The notes under the pieces are model-generated. The model was not told the origin of the DNA and made no database searches. It saw nothing but the letters and a program-made list of their open reading frames with translations. A stretch of DNA of 37,021 bases from Flavobacteriales bacterium (GTDB taxonomy: Bacteria; Bacteroidota; Bacteroidia; NS11-12g; UBA955), in contig CANHRE010000020.1 of assembly GCA_947463095.1 (NCBI GenBank), positions 1 through 37,021 of the forward strand, in the 5' to 3' direction. The stretch's first letter is position 1; each line of letters begins with the position of its first letter. Positions 1-7,863 of this stretch are shown one piece after another. A program made the translations under genes and the position numbers.

Positions 1-232
1 ACTACAATCGCAACTGGAGGAAGTACATAAAGTTGTGATTTGCTTTCAATTTGAATCCGAGCGTTCTTTGGACACAACTTGCGCCCGGCGCTTTTGACGA
101 AGCCCTGAGTTGTGATTTGCTTTCAATTTGAATCCGAGCGTTCTTTGGACACAACGCCGTTCAAATCCATTGAAGACTTGGCGAAGTTGTGATTTGCTTT
201 CAATTTGAATCCGAGCGTTCTTTGGACACAAC
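1..232 (+). CRISPR. Type II-C CRISPR array (3 full repeats, truncated at left edge)
   Basis: Three identical 47-bp repeats lie at 32-78, 109-155 and 186-232. Each begins GTTGTGATTTGC and ends TTTGGACACAAC. They are separated by two 30-bp spacers (79-108, 156-185). Bases 1-31 are a further spacer, possibly with the last two bases of another repeat, so the array continues outside the window. Repeat bases 2-16 are perfectly complementary to the anti-repeat of the tracrRNA upstream of cas9, so crRNAs read on the + strand as spacer then repeat, towards cas2. The last repeat is not degenerate. I could not assign spacer targets. The 47-bp repeat length is typical of Bacteroidota type II-C systems. 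Confidence 0.97.
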
Positions 233-239
233 AGAAATC

Positions 240-270
240 GCCGAAACCCTTAACCAGTAAGGGTTTCGGC
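240..270. terminator. Perfect hairpin between CRISPR array and cas2
   Basis: A 13-bp perfect stem (240-252 with 258-270) closes a 5-nt loop eight bases after the last repeat. It lies where array transcripts (+) and the cas operon transcript (-) converge. Neither side has a clean T-run: the + side reads CTGCTGTTGCTG and the - side TTTCTGTTGTG. It may be an imperfect bidirectional terminator or a processing or insulating hairpin. Confidence 0.45.
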
Positions 271-345
271 CTGCTGTTGCTGTGAAAAAACTATCTCCTA
301 ACAAGGTGGAAATGCTCGCCCCGTCCTGTTTTTTACATCCTGTAC

Positions 346-705
<360 letters not shown>

Positions 706-762
706 TCATCAGAGCCCTTTTATAACCCTTGTTCCTGCGCAACCACGCATACATTTCCATTT

Positions 763-1851
763 TTAACCAAGCTCCTTTTCAAATTCTTCTACCGTTGGAA
801 GTTTGCTTTTCAACTCGGATGGAAGCGCCCGGGTAATCATAAAATCACTGACCCCAATTGGCTGATTCATGCCTCTGAGGGCATATTCAACTTCCAGTTT
901 GTTTTTATTCTTGCAGAGGATGATACCGATACTCCGCTCATCGCCCGGATTTTTTAACCGGTCATCAAGTACGGATAAATAGAAATTCATTTTACCCGCA
1001 AATTCTGGTTCAAACGCAACCGTTTTTAACTCAATGACTACAAAGCACCGAAGGCGAATGTGGTAAAAAAGTAAATCCAGGCGATAGTCCTTATCACCAA
1101 CCTGCAGGGGATACTGACGACCAACAAATGCAAAACCCTTGCCTAGTTCCAGCAGAAATTTGGTGATGTGTTCGGTGAGTTGCCGTTCCATATCCAATTC
1201 TTGTGCTTTAGGTTCCAATGTCAGGAATGCAAATATGTAAGGGTCTTTTAATATCTGGCCTGCCATCAATGCCTGTTTTTCAGGCAGTGTTTGATGGAAA
1301 TTAGTGATTGCTTTCCCATGCCGACTAAATAAATCCTGCTCCATCTGAAGCAATAGCACAGACCGACTCCAGTTATTCTCAAGGGTTTGCCGGGTATAGA
1401 ACAATGCCTCTTCGATGCTTCGGGCTCTATCCAATAAGGTGACATGATGCCCCCAGGGTATTCCAAAAATTAATTCCTCCGGTCCAACAGGCTGCAGGTC
1501 TGAAGTCCCAGTATCCCACGCGCCGGATGCATCGGTTAAATTCCCGGTGATATTCAGTCCAACAGCCTGTTGGACTGAACCGGCTGAATAGAAGCGGTAG
1601 AACTTTCTCATGTAGAACAAATTAGAACGGGAAAACCCTTTAATATCAGGGAATTCCGCATGAAGGTCCCTTGATAATTGATGTACATAGTTGTTTCTAC
1701 CTTCAAAAAGGGCCTGGTTTTCAGCGATTTTCTTGCCAATATCCCAATATAGCCGAATCAGTGCCTTATTAACCGCTAACACTGCCCTGCTGCGGGCCGT
1801 TTCAATCTGTTGTCGAATCTCTTTAAACAGTGCTTTATATTCTGATTCCAT
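763..1851 (-). CDS. YhcG-type PDDEXK nuclease (DUF1016) inserted in the cas operon
   Basis: This 362-aa protein has the two-part layout of the YhcG/DUF1016 family. The N-terminal winged-helix-like domain covers about residues 1-85 (WDIGKKI, FSRSNLFYMRKFY). IPWGHH at 131-136 starts the next conserved block. The C-terminal half is a PDDEXK-fold nuclease with Asp259 (DYRLDLLFYH) and Glu274-x-Lys276 (VVIELKT) as the likely metal-binding and catalytic residues. Length and motifs look complete. YhcG proteins are common near restriction-modification genes and mobile elements, but their biochemical role is not settled. Here the gene sits between cas1 (87 bp upstream) and cas2, on the same strand. Residues 90-128 form a Gly/Thr/Asp-rich linker that includes a 27-bp perfect inverted repeat in the DNA. 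It may be a passenger defence gene or a functional accessory of the CRISPR system; the sequence cannot decide. Confidence 0.9.
   Translation of the reverse strand: MESEYKALFKEIRQQIETARSRAVLAVNKALIRLYWDIGKKIAENQALFEGRNNYVHQLSRDLHAEFPDIKGFSRSNLFYMRKFYRFYSAGSVQQAVGLNITGNLTDASGAWDTGTSDLQPVGPEELIFGIPWGHHVTLLDRARSIEEALFYTRQTLENNWSRSVLLLQMEQDLFSRHGKAITNFHQTLPEKQALMAGQILKDPYIFAFLTLEPKAQELDMERQLTEHITKFLLELGKGFAFVGRQYPLQVGDKDYRLDLLFYHIRLRCFVVIELKTVAFEPEFAGKMNFYLSVLDDRLKNPGDERSIGIILCKNKNKLEVEYALRGMNQPIGVSDFMITRALPSELKSKLPTVEEFEKELG
1553..1579. repeat. 27-bp near-perfect palindrome inside the yhcG-like gene
   Basis: Two 13-bp arms (1553-1565 and 1567-1579) are perfect reverse complements around a single base. 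They lie in coding sequence for the linker (Ser-Val-Gln-Gln-Ala-Val-Gly-Leu) of the PDDEXK protein. The transcript could form a hairpin here only if the tip is opened to make a loop. No function is assigned. Confidence 0.8.
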
Positions 1852-1938
1852 AATATTAAAATCTACTTGTGGAACTCATTGAACGTATGATATTCTCCTT
1901 GCTCATGCGTTCAGCATTATAGTTTAAATACAGTCCTA

Positions 1939-2853
1939 TTACTCCTGGAAGGAGGGATACAGGATTTTGCGCTGTTCTCCGAGGTAGCAGCGCGCCAAAC
2001 TTGCCGCTGTGCGCTGTATGGCCACCTGCAAGGGACTTTTCTGTTCGTCAATTACCACATCTGTCTGCAATACCTGAAGCAAGGCCAGCTTGTGTTCCTG
2101 CATCATAGGTTCTATGGCTGAAGTTTTCTGGATGATGCCGCGCACCACCTGATCTACAAAAGGCCGGTAGGGTTCCATGATGTCGTCGGCCAGGCAGAAG
2201 GCGTTGTAGCGGTTGCGGTGGAAGATGCCGAGGGTGGGCAGGAGTCCGCTGCCGCTGAGCGCCCTGGCTGTGGTGGCGCGGATGACCGCATAACCGTAAT
2301 TGAGCAGGTTATTCGGGGGCGCACCATCTCGACGGCGGTAGAAATCCCAGGCCGGAGGAAACAAACGCTGCCAGTAATAATAGCTGCAATGTGCTTCCTC
2401 ATTGTTACTGTCGCCGCTTTTCACCATACGTGCACGTTCCATAAGGAACTGATGTTCGCCGCCCCAATGCTTCAGCACGGCTCCCTGGTTGCGGATTTTC
2501 GCGCTGATGGTCTGCTGCCAGAGCTGCTTCTTCAGCGGCTCGCTGGCTTCCACCTGTGCGCGGAAACGTTCGCTTTGCAGGGTATGTCCGTCGAGGTTCA
2601 GGAACATCCCCACCGGCATCATCTTCTCATCGCAGGCGATGAGCGCCACATTGTGCTCCATCATCCTAGCCAGCAATACATGGGTGATGCTGACTTGAGG
2701 ATGTTCCAGCACCACGCAGCCCAGGTCTTCCAACGGGGCCGTCTTATCCGGCATGTCTTCTTGTCCCCTAACCCTGCTGTATTCGGCCACCAGTTGCCCA
2801 TCGCGGAATTTCAGGTGGCAGGGCTGGGCGATGAGGAGGGTGCGGGAAATCAT
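1939..2853 (-). CDS. cas1: CRISPR-associated endonuclease Cas1 (type II-C)
   Basis: Cas1 is the integrase that inserts new spacers at the leader-end repeat. The 304-aa protein has the N-terminal beta domain and then the helical catalytic domain. The expected metal-binding residues are visible: Glu in NNEEAH (about 143), His202 in IFHRNRYNAFC and Glu217 in DDIMEPYRP. Length fits type II Cas1 (about 300 aa). It starts 6 bp after the cas9 stop, so the two are almost certainly co-transcribed. Its usual immediate neighbour, cas2, lies about 1.25 kb further on because of the intervening nuclease gene. Confidence 0.97.
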   Translation of the reverse strand: MISRTLLIAQPCHLKFRDGQLVAEYSRVRGQEDMPDKTAPLEDLGCVVLEHPQVSITHVLLARMMEHNVALIACDEKMMPVGMFLNLDGHTLQSERFRAQVEASEPLKKQLWQQTISAKIRNQGAVLKHWGGEHQFLMERARMVKSGDSNNEEAHCSYYYWQRLFPPAWDFYRRRDGAPPNNLLNYGYAVIRATTARALSGSGLLPTLGIFHRNRYNAFCLADDIMEPYRPFVDQVVRGIIQKTSAIEPMMQEHKLALLQVLQTDVVIDEQKSPLQVAIQRTAASLARCYLGEQRKILYPSFQE

Positions 2854-2859
2854 TTCTGA

Positions 2860-5800
2860 CTACTTAGTAGCATGGGATGAATTTCCTAGTTTGTCAACAT
2901 TCAATTTAAAACAAACCTCACGAATCATCCTGCCATCCATAGCTCGTTCAGTTTTGTTTGGAGATCCGAATTCAACTTTATCCGCGACAATAGAGCTTAT
3001 CGAATTAGGCATAAAATAACACTGCTTACCCGATACACTTACCATCTTGTAGCATTTCAAACTCGATACCGAAATTTCGCCTCCATTTAATTCACCTTGA
3101 TCAGGAATAACCACCAAATCCCCAGGTGACAACAGGAACCATCTGTAACCAGGTCTTTCTTCTACAAAAGCGGTATTGTTTTTTCTGGCCTCAACAACCA
3201 CCCTTAAAGGGATGCTTTCATATTGCCGGTCGCTAGGGTCCACTTCATTCACATAAATTACGAAATACAAATTGGTTCCTTTGTCAGCTTCTGTGTATTC
3301 GCCAGGTCGAATCTCGAATTTCGAACTGGACTCTTCATAGGTGGAAACTTTGCTCAGGGGGCGTTTTCTATTCTTATTCAGGATGTCTATGCCCTCTGCA
3401 CTCCATGGTTCCAACTTTGCATCAGCAGGACGGCTTGCATTCAATTCCTGAATATATTCGAGGTGGGCTTTGAGTTCCTTTTGCAGTTTTTCGTCGGGGA
3501 TTTTCTCAATACGTTTTTCATCAAAGCCAGAAGCGAGCTCTACCCTGCTGCCATAAACTTCCTTACGGAAACGGATAAGAACGCTTTTTACTTCTTGTCC
3601 ATTGGGGTCTATTATGGGCTGTTTCTTTAATGCTTTCTTTATGGATTCTGCATTGGATTCATGCTCGAGCAACAAGGACTTTATTTTCTTCCTGAGCTGG
3701 GCATCTATAATTCGGTCAGGATGATTGATAGCCTCACCAATGTTCACGGATTTTTTATCCCACACTTGAAGTTTGCTTGCTATCGTCGCTTTATGCAATG
3801 ATTTACGGACATAAAAGGATTTATTTTCTCTGTCAACGACCAATTGCTTCTTCCATGAGCCATCAGTCTGTTGGACATAGCGCCAATTGCGGTTGGCCTT
3901 CTTGCCGATGATTCGGATGTTCTTCTTGAAGCTTACAATGAGGTTTTCCAGTTTAGCTTTTGCTTCATCCCGAAAACCCGGCCAGGGCTTTCTGAATTTC
4001 CTGGACTGCAGGTATCCGTTCTTCCCTGCTTCAAGCAATTTAGGCAAGCTTTTCTTCATTTCCTCGTCATCATCTTCTTCAAATTTCCTCGCCTTACTCA
4101 GGTCATTCAGGAATTTAATGTGAACCCTGCTGGTGCAGGCTATCACCAGGGCATCTAGGGCATGGTGTCTGTGGTCAATACGCTTTTCGTAGCCTTTAAG
4201 CTTCAGAATCTTTCTACCTGTTGGGTTGCCGTCAGCATCTTTCTGGTCATCGTACCACCAGTAACGTTCACCAGTTTTTTCCTGAAGTCGCTCGAAACGC
4301 CACTTCACCAATTCTTTCATAAGCTCGCCCAAACCCCATTCCGACCTGAGTTCACCGGTAATGGTACCTGTGGTATTGATTAAAGGATCTCGCTGGTTTT
4401 CTGCCACAGGCCCGAGTAATTCGCCCAATTTCTTACCGATGTAACGTGTATCGGTCATATGACGGTTGCTGAACTTATCCGGCACGTCATCACTGAGCAG
4501 GAGTTCCTTTTTCTTTTTGAAGAAATACCTGGACACAAATTGCTCGTAATCCGTAACACTTAATACACCTCTTTCCTTATTGCCGCCTGTTCTGATGTAT
4601 TCCATGGCGGTCATATTTCCTTTATCCTTGTTCAGTCTTGATTCTACAACAACCTTGTTTTCCAGTGAATCATCAAAGAATCTGGAGCGCGGGATGATAT
4701 GATCTACTTCGAAATCAGAAGTGAAGAGCCGGTTCAGCGGTATCATTTTGCCGCTGTAGGGTGATGTAAAGTGCTGTTCGGCCCAGAGCTTGTATTTGTT
4801 TACTTCATCAGGAGTTGGCTGTGCCGGCTTCTTGAATTTCAACTCCCGGAACTGGGCTTTAGCTTCGGGTGAAACCTGTTGTTCTGCGAGTTTCAATTTT
4901 TCAACATCGCCCATGGACATGGAACTGCCACCCACTTTCAATTCCTTAATCAGGGCTGCAATACGTTCATTGGTGATTCGGTTTTCCTCGATTGTGGCGG
5001 ACATTTTTTCGCGTTCCTTGGCGTTTTTCTTCAGTTCCCGAGATAATTCAATATGGATTTCCCATGGTCGGCCATACTCTTTCCAGATATCCCGAACCAT
5101 ACGAAGGGTTTCATTCACCACTTGTTCCACAATGGGATTTCTCAGGTTCAATGGTTCGCCGGGAACTACCTGTTCCGGTCTTTCAAAATAAACTGGGTTA
5201 AATTCCCGGGAAGCACCATATACGGCATATTCCGCCAGGCGCACAGGAAGTCCCTGGCAATCTTGTTCCGACCTGATCCTGTGTTTTTCAAAAAGTTCCC
5301 GCACATTCACAGGGATATCCGGATCGTCTTCACCGGTAAAGAACTTGGTTAATCGATCGCGTGTAGATGCATCAATCTGCTCCCAACTCCAGTACTTTCC
5401 GGAACGCATCAAAGGGAGCAGTCGTTTCAATGCCTTGGTGGAAAGTGAGGTGTATTGTGATTTGAAGGCCTTCATCTTGACTATGATGTCCGCCTGTTCC
5501 TGACTGAATCCGAATTGCCGCTTCAGCCCGCTGATGATGCCATCGTCATCAGCAAGCGAATAGAACATGTGCCAAAGCTTTTCATATTGCACCGGATCAG
5601 CCATGATGGCTTCACCTTCAGCTGCAACTCCTGCTTTTTTAAAGCGATTCCTGAACGCTGTTTTCGTTTCTGAGGCCGGTAATTCCTTGTCTTCTGCTGA
5701 ACGGAACAGATTTATCAGATAGTCCTTTTCGTCCAGCTTGAAGATTTTCAAGATTTGCTTCTGAGTTATCCGCTCTTTCCCATCTAGTTCTTCGAAAAGT

Positions 5801-7167
5801 TTAATTTGCGTATCGGCATCAAAAAACCTTTCAGATACATCAACATCTGTTTTTAGCTCCTTACCAACTCGCTCTTCCCGCTTAAGAATCCGAATATTAT
5901 TTACCGTTTGCCAAAGCCTGAATTCCTGAAATACAGGACTGCTTACAGGTGCTGCCTTGTGTGCCTGTAGCTTATGCGTCATCGGGTCGCGGTACGCCTT
6001 AAATTCATATCGACAGTCGGCAATGCTGCTCTTCTTGCTCTTCAGCGGACGTTGATAGTAGATAATGTCATTGAGGAACAAGTGAATCAAATCGGAATTT
6101 GCCACTTCTTTCTTTTTGGCCTCATTCTTTGGATAGAATACCTCCGCTATTCTGCCTATCGCCTCTTTAGAAAACAAGCCGGCATTCAGTTCCAGCTGCT
6201 TATTCAGAATGGCTTTAAGCTCTTCTACGTAGAGGGTTCTGTCGATGGTTACATTTTTTATCCGGTAATCAGGATTGTTCTTCAGTTGATGCAGGTAATA
6301 TGATCCCGGAAAATGATGAACAGAACGCTTGATATCTACTTCTCTGGCTACTTTCTGCTTTGCCCAATTGTCTTTATCATTGTTTGCTAACTGCCTGAAT
6401 TCAAGCCTTAACTCTCCGGCTTTGTTCCTTATCGTGGTGATTTCCAGTTCAACCTCTTTCCCAACCCAGTCCGGTGCTAACTTCCGTGACAGATTACCTG
6501 TTCTACCATCGTCCAATGACACTGCATAAATACTGTTGCCTTTATTCTTTTCGCCTGTGTCGTTGATGGCAGCAACATGAACTATTTCAACCTTCTTTTC
6601 CCTTTTTGGCGCGGAACTGCCTGTTTCTTCCTGTTCGTCTTCAGGCAAACCATCATCGCCGGAAAGGCGATTACTTTTAAAACCACGGCGTTGATTCATA
6701 TTGTACAGAATCATCGCCAATTCTTCTTTTGTTAATGTTTCAAACAGCCCTTTGTGCCTGAGATAGTAGATTATCCAATCATCGGAAATACTGTCTATTC
6801 CGAAAAAAGAACGCATCTCAGAAAGCAACTCAGGTCGCAACTGAATACGACCTCGCATTCCTATTTCTCCCTGATTCTCGAATACAAATTCCGATGGCAA
6901 CCAGCCTAACTCCTTTAATGCTGTTACAAGTCTTGCTCTGCGCAGCTTATATCGCTGCCTTAGTCTTCTTGCACCTCTGGCTTGTCTTCGCTTTGCGTTT
7001 TTAGATGCCGCCTGCCCTTTTTCAAAATTCGACATCAATTCGGGCTCAGTAGGAATGATCCTTGAACCTAAAGCGATGATGTTACCTGCCTGTTGCTCAA
7101 TGTCTCTTTCAATAAAGGCCCAACCAATTGAGTTCGTTCCAATGTCTAAACCAAGAATTTTTTTCAT
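2860..7167 (-). CDS. cas9: CRISPR-associated endonuclease Cas9 (type II-C, large Bacteroidota form)
   Basis: RNA-guided DNA nuclease of 1,435 aa, counted from the ATG at 7167 (MKKILGLDIGTNSIGWAF). All active-site motifs are present: RuvC-I Asp8 (LDIGTNSIGWA), the Arg-rich bridge helix about 58-87, RuvC-II Glu707 (HIELSRE), HNH Asp822-His823 (FEVDHIIPRSRFF), and RuvC-III His1002/Asp1005 (RHHALDALV). Roughly the last 300 residues would be wedge and PAM-interacting regions and are not conserved enough to predict a PAM. With only cas1 and cas2 as partners (no csn2 or cas4), this is subtype II-C. Such large Cas9s are common in Bacteroidota. An in-frame ATG at 7185 would add six residues and fall inside the degenerate repeat; I consider it unlikely. 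The start codon directly abuts that repeat (7168-7221). Confidence 0.98.
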   Translation of the reverse strand: MKKILGLDIGTNSIGWAFIERDIEQQAGNIIALGSRIIPTEPELMSNFEKGQAASKNAKRRQARGARRLRQRYKLRRARLVTALKELGWLPSEFVFENQGEIGMRGRIQLRPELLSEMRSFFGIDSISDDWIIYYLRHKGLFETLTKEELAMILYNMNQRRGFKSNRLSGDDGLPEDEQEETGSSAPKREKKVEIVHVAAINDTGEKNKGNSIYAVSLDDGRTGNLSRKLAPDWVGKEVELEITTIRNKAGELRLEFRQLANNDKDNWAKQKVAREVDIKRSVHHFPGSYYLHQLKNNPDYRIKNVTIDRTLYVEELKAILNKQLELNAGLFSKEAIGRIAEVFYPKNEAKKKEVANSDLIHLFLNDIIYYQRPLKSKKSSIADCRYEFKAYRDPMTHKLQAHKAAPVSSPVFQEFRLWQTVNNIRILKREERVGKELKTDVDVSERFFDADTQIKLFEELDGKERITQKQILKIFKLDEKDYLINLFRSAEDKELPASETKTAFRNRFKKAGVAAEGEAIMADPVQYEKLWHMFYSLADDDGIISGLKRQFGFSQEQADIIVKMKAFKSQYTSLSTKALKRLLPLMRSGKYWSWEQIDASTRDRLTKFFTGEDDPDIPVNVRELFEKHRIRSEQDCQGLPVRLAEYAVYGASREFNPVYFERPEQVVPGEPLNLRNPIVEQVVNETLRMVRDIWKEYGRPWEIHIELSRELKKNAKEREKMSATIEENRITNERIAALIKELKVGGSSMSMGDVEKLKLAEQQVSPEAKAQFRELKFKKPAQPTPDEVNKYKLWAEQHFTSPYSGKMIPLNRLFTSDFEVDHIIPRSRFFDDSLENKVVVESRLNKDKGNMTAMEYIRTGGNKERGVLSVTDYEQFVSRYFFKKKKELLLSDDVPDKFSNRHMTDTRYIGKKLGELLGPVAENQRDPLINTTGTITGELRSEWGLGELMKELVKWRFERLQEKTGERYWWYDDQKDADGNPTGRKILKLKGYEKRIDHRHHALDALVIACTSRVHIKFLNDLSKARKFEEDDDEEMKKSLPKLLEAGKNGYLQSRKFRKPWPGFRDEAKAKLENLIVSFKKNIRIIGKKANRNWRYVQQTDGSWKKQLVVDRENKSFYVRKSLHKATIASKLQVWDKKSVNIGEAINHPDRIIDAQLRKKIKSLLLEHESNAESIKKALKKQPIIDPNGQEVKSVLIRFRKEVYGSRVELASGFDEKRIEKIPDEKLQKELKAHLEYIQELNASRPADAKLEPWSAEGIDILNKNRKRPLSKVSTYEESSSKFEIRPGEYTEADKGTNLYFVIYVNEVDPSDRQYESIPLRVVVEARKNNTAFVEERPGYRWFLLSPGDLVVIPDQGELNGGEISVSSLKCYKMVSVSGKQCYFMPNSISSIVADKVEFGSPNKTERAMDGRMIREVCFKLNVDKLGNSSHATK

Positions 7168-7221
7168 GTTGTGTATATATAGCAATTATCACTATTATTG
7201 TACTCGAAAGCAAATCACAAT
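7168..7221 (-). repeat. Degenerate CRISPR repeat abutting the cas9 start (source of the tracr anti-repeat)
   Basis: Read on the minus strand, this 54-bp stretch begins TTGTGATTTGCTTTC after one mismatch (bases 2-16 of the array repeat, exact). It ends ACACAAC (bases 41-47, exact), and only the middle differs in sequence and length. It lies between the tracrRNA body and the cas9 ATG at 7167. On the plus strand its complement provides the tracrRNA anti-repeat. Confidence 0.85.
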
Positions 7222-7284
7222 AAGGATTATTCCGTAGTGAAAACTTCTACAAGAGTCCCGCTGCAAGGCGGGATTGTTGTTTTA
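7205..7284 (+). ncRNA. Predicted tracrRNA
   Basis: The anti-repeat at 7206-7220 (GAAAGCAAATCACAA) pairs perfectly with repeat bases 2-16, and 7221 can add a G-U pair. It is followed by a short GGA/TCC stem (7224-7233), a GTAG/CTAC stem (7234-7250), and a 6-bp GC-rich hairpin TCCCGC/GCGGGA (7256-7273) followed by TTGTTGTTTT, a typical intrinsic terminator. A possible promoter is GTTG (7168-7171)-N21-TATTATTG (7193-7200), which would start transcription close to 7205. It diverges from cas9. The 5' end is inferred. A longer form starting further left could include the whole anti-repeat. Confidence 0.85.
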
Positions 7285-7697
7285 TAGGGGTTCTGTTTTA
7301 ACGCTTTTCTAAACATATTTAATTAAACTATTGATAGTCAGTTATTTATGCAAATGTGTTGCCCTATTAGCGTGATTTAAATTGCTGTGGTTGGCTTTGT
7401 TCAAGCAATACCTACGGTTAGGCTCATTCAAGCGCTTTGTAGCCTGTTTACACCTGCTGTATCGGGGGATTAAGGGCGCTGAGTGCCGTGTTCATTGGCC
7501 TATGCGTTTTGGGTTAAGACCGAAATGCACGGATTGTACATCATCCCGGAGGCGGGTTTTGAAGTACAGGGCTGCCGATGTGCCGATTTGATGCAGCAGG
7601 TTACCCTGGCACACGTAAAAGCCTGTTGCTGCTGCACTTCACATGGTTGCTCCCCCACCCCCACGGTGTCTTGCCGCGCAATCCAGTGTGGCAAGCA

Positions 7698-7710
7698 GTT
7701 GCTAAGCAAC
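7698..7710. repeat. 13-bp palindrome
   Basis: GTTGCT and AGCAAC arms surround a single A. The flanks (GCAAG on the left, TTGGC on the right) extend the symmetry imperfectly. It lies in the gene-poor region just before the REP-like repeats. Confidence 0.6.
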
Positions 7711-7735
7711 TTGGCGGGGGCAGGGGTTCGGCGAG

Positions 7736-7768
7736 CTTGGTTCCCGAGCGCAGTCGAGGGGCACCAAG
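7736..7768. repeat. REP-like inverted repeat, copy 1
   Basis: CTTGGT-T-CCC at the left pairs with GGG-GC-ACCAAG at the right around a central GAGCGCAGTCGA. Its reverse complement has the form GGTGCCCCTCGACTGCGCTC followed by GGGAACC and resembles copy 2 (7822-7851). Similar short palindromes built on a CCCTTCGA...TCAGGG core occur as dispersed intergenic repeats in many bacterial genomes. Confidence 0.65.
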
Positions 7769-7821
7769 TTAATCGAACGAGCGGTAGGGACTGGCTTGAT
7801 GACAAAACGCCTAAACTCACC

Positions 7822-7851
7822 ATGGTTCCCTTCGATAAAGTCAGGGACCAT
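7822..7851. repeat. REP-like inverted repeat, copy 2
   Basis: ATGGTTCCCT and AGGGACCAT form a stem with one bulged base around TCGATAAAGTC. It is related to copy 1 in opposite orientation (shared GGT-x-CCC-x-TCGA ... GGGACC pattern). It ends 12 bp before the mfd stop codon and could act at the 3' end of the mfd transcript, though there is no T-run. Confidence 0.65.
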
Positions 7852-7863
7852 TAAACGGCCTGT

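Larger units (their letters stand above)
7285..7863. other. Gene-poor region with REP-like elements
   Basis: About 580 bp between the tracrRNA terminator and the mfd stop. Short open frames exist on both strands, but none has recognisable protein character or a credible start context. The left part is AT-rich and the right part is GC-rich. The right part contains a 13-bp palindrome (7698-7710) and two related inverted repeats (7736-7768 and 7822-7851). It marks the boundary between the CRISPR locus and core genes. Confidence 0.7.

Noticed and set aside
79-185. Self-targeting spacers
   Set aside because: I noticed no copy of either complete spacer elsewhere in the window, but a full search could not be run.
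46-231. 61-codon open frame across the CRISPR array
   Set aside because: It runs through repeats and spacers; its repeated amino-acid pattern only mirrors the DNA repeats.
1852-1938. Possible own promoter or 16-codon leader frame in the cas1-nuclease gap
   Set aside because: Only a partial -7 box (TAGATTTT) without a -33 box, and a frame too short and unconserved to support.
706-1938. Transposon-like insertion of the nuclease gene with target-site duplications
   Set aside because: I compared both junctions by eye and found no matching direct repeats or terminal inverted repeats.
7382-7854. Several open frames of 60-120 codons in the gene-poor region
   Set aside because: They overlap on both strands, cross the palindromes, are rich in Cys/Pro/Arg as expected from GC-rich non-coding DNA, and resemble no family.
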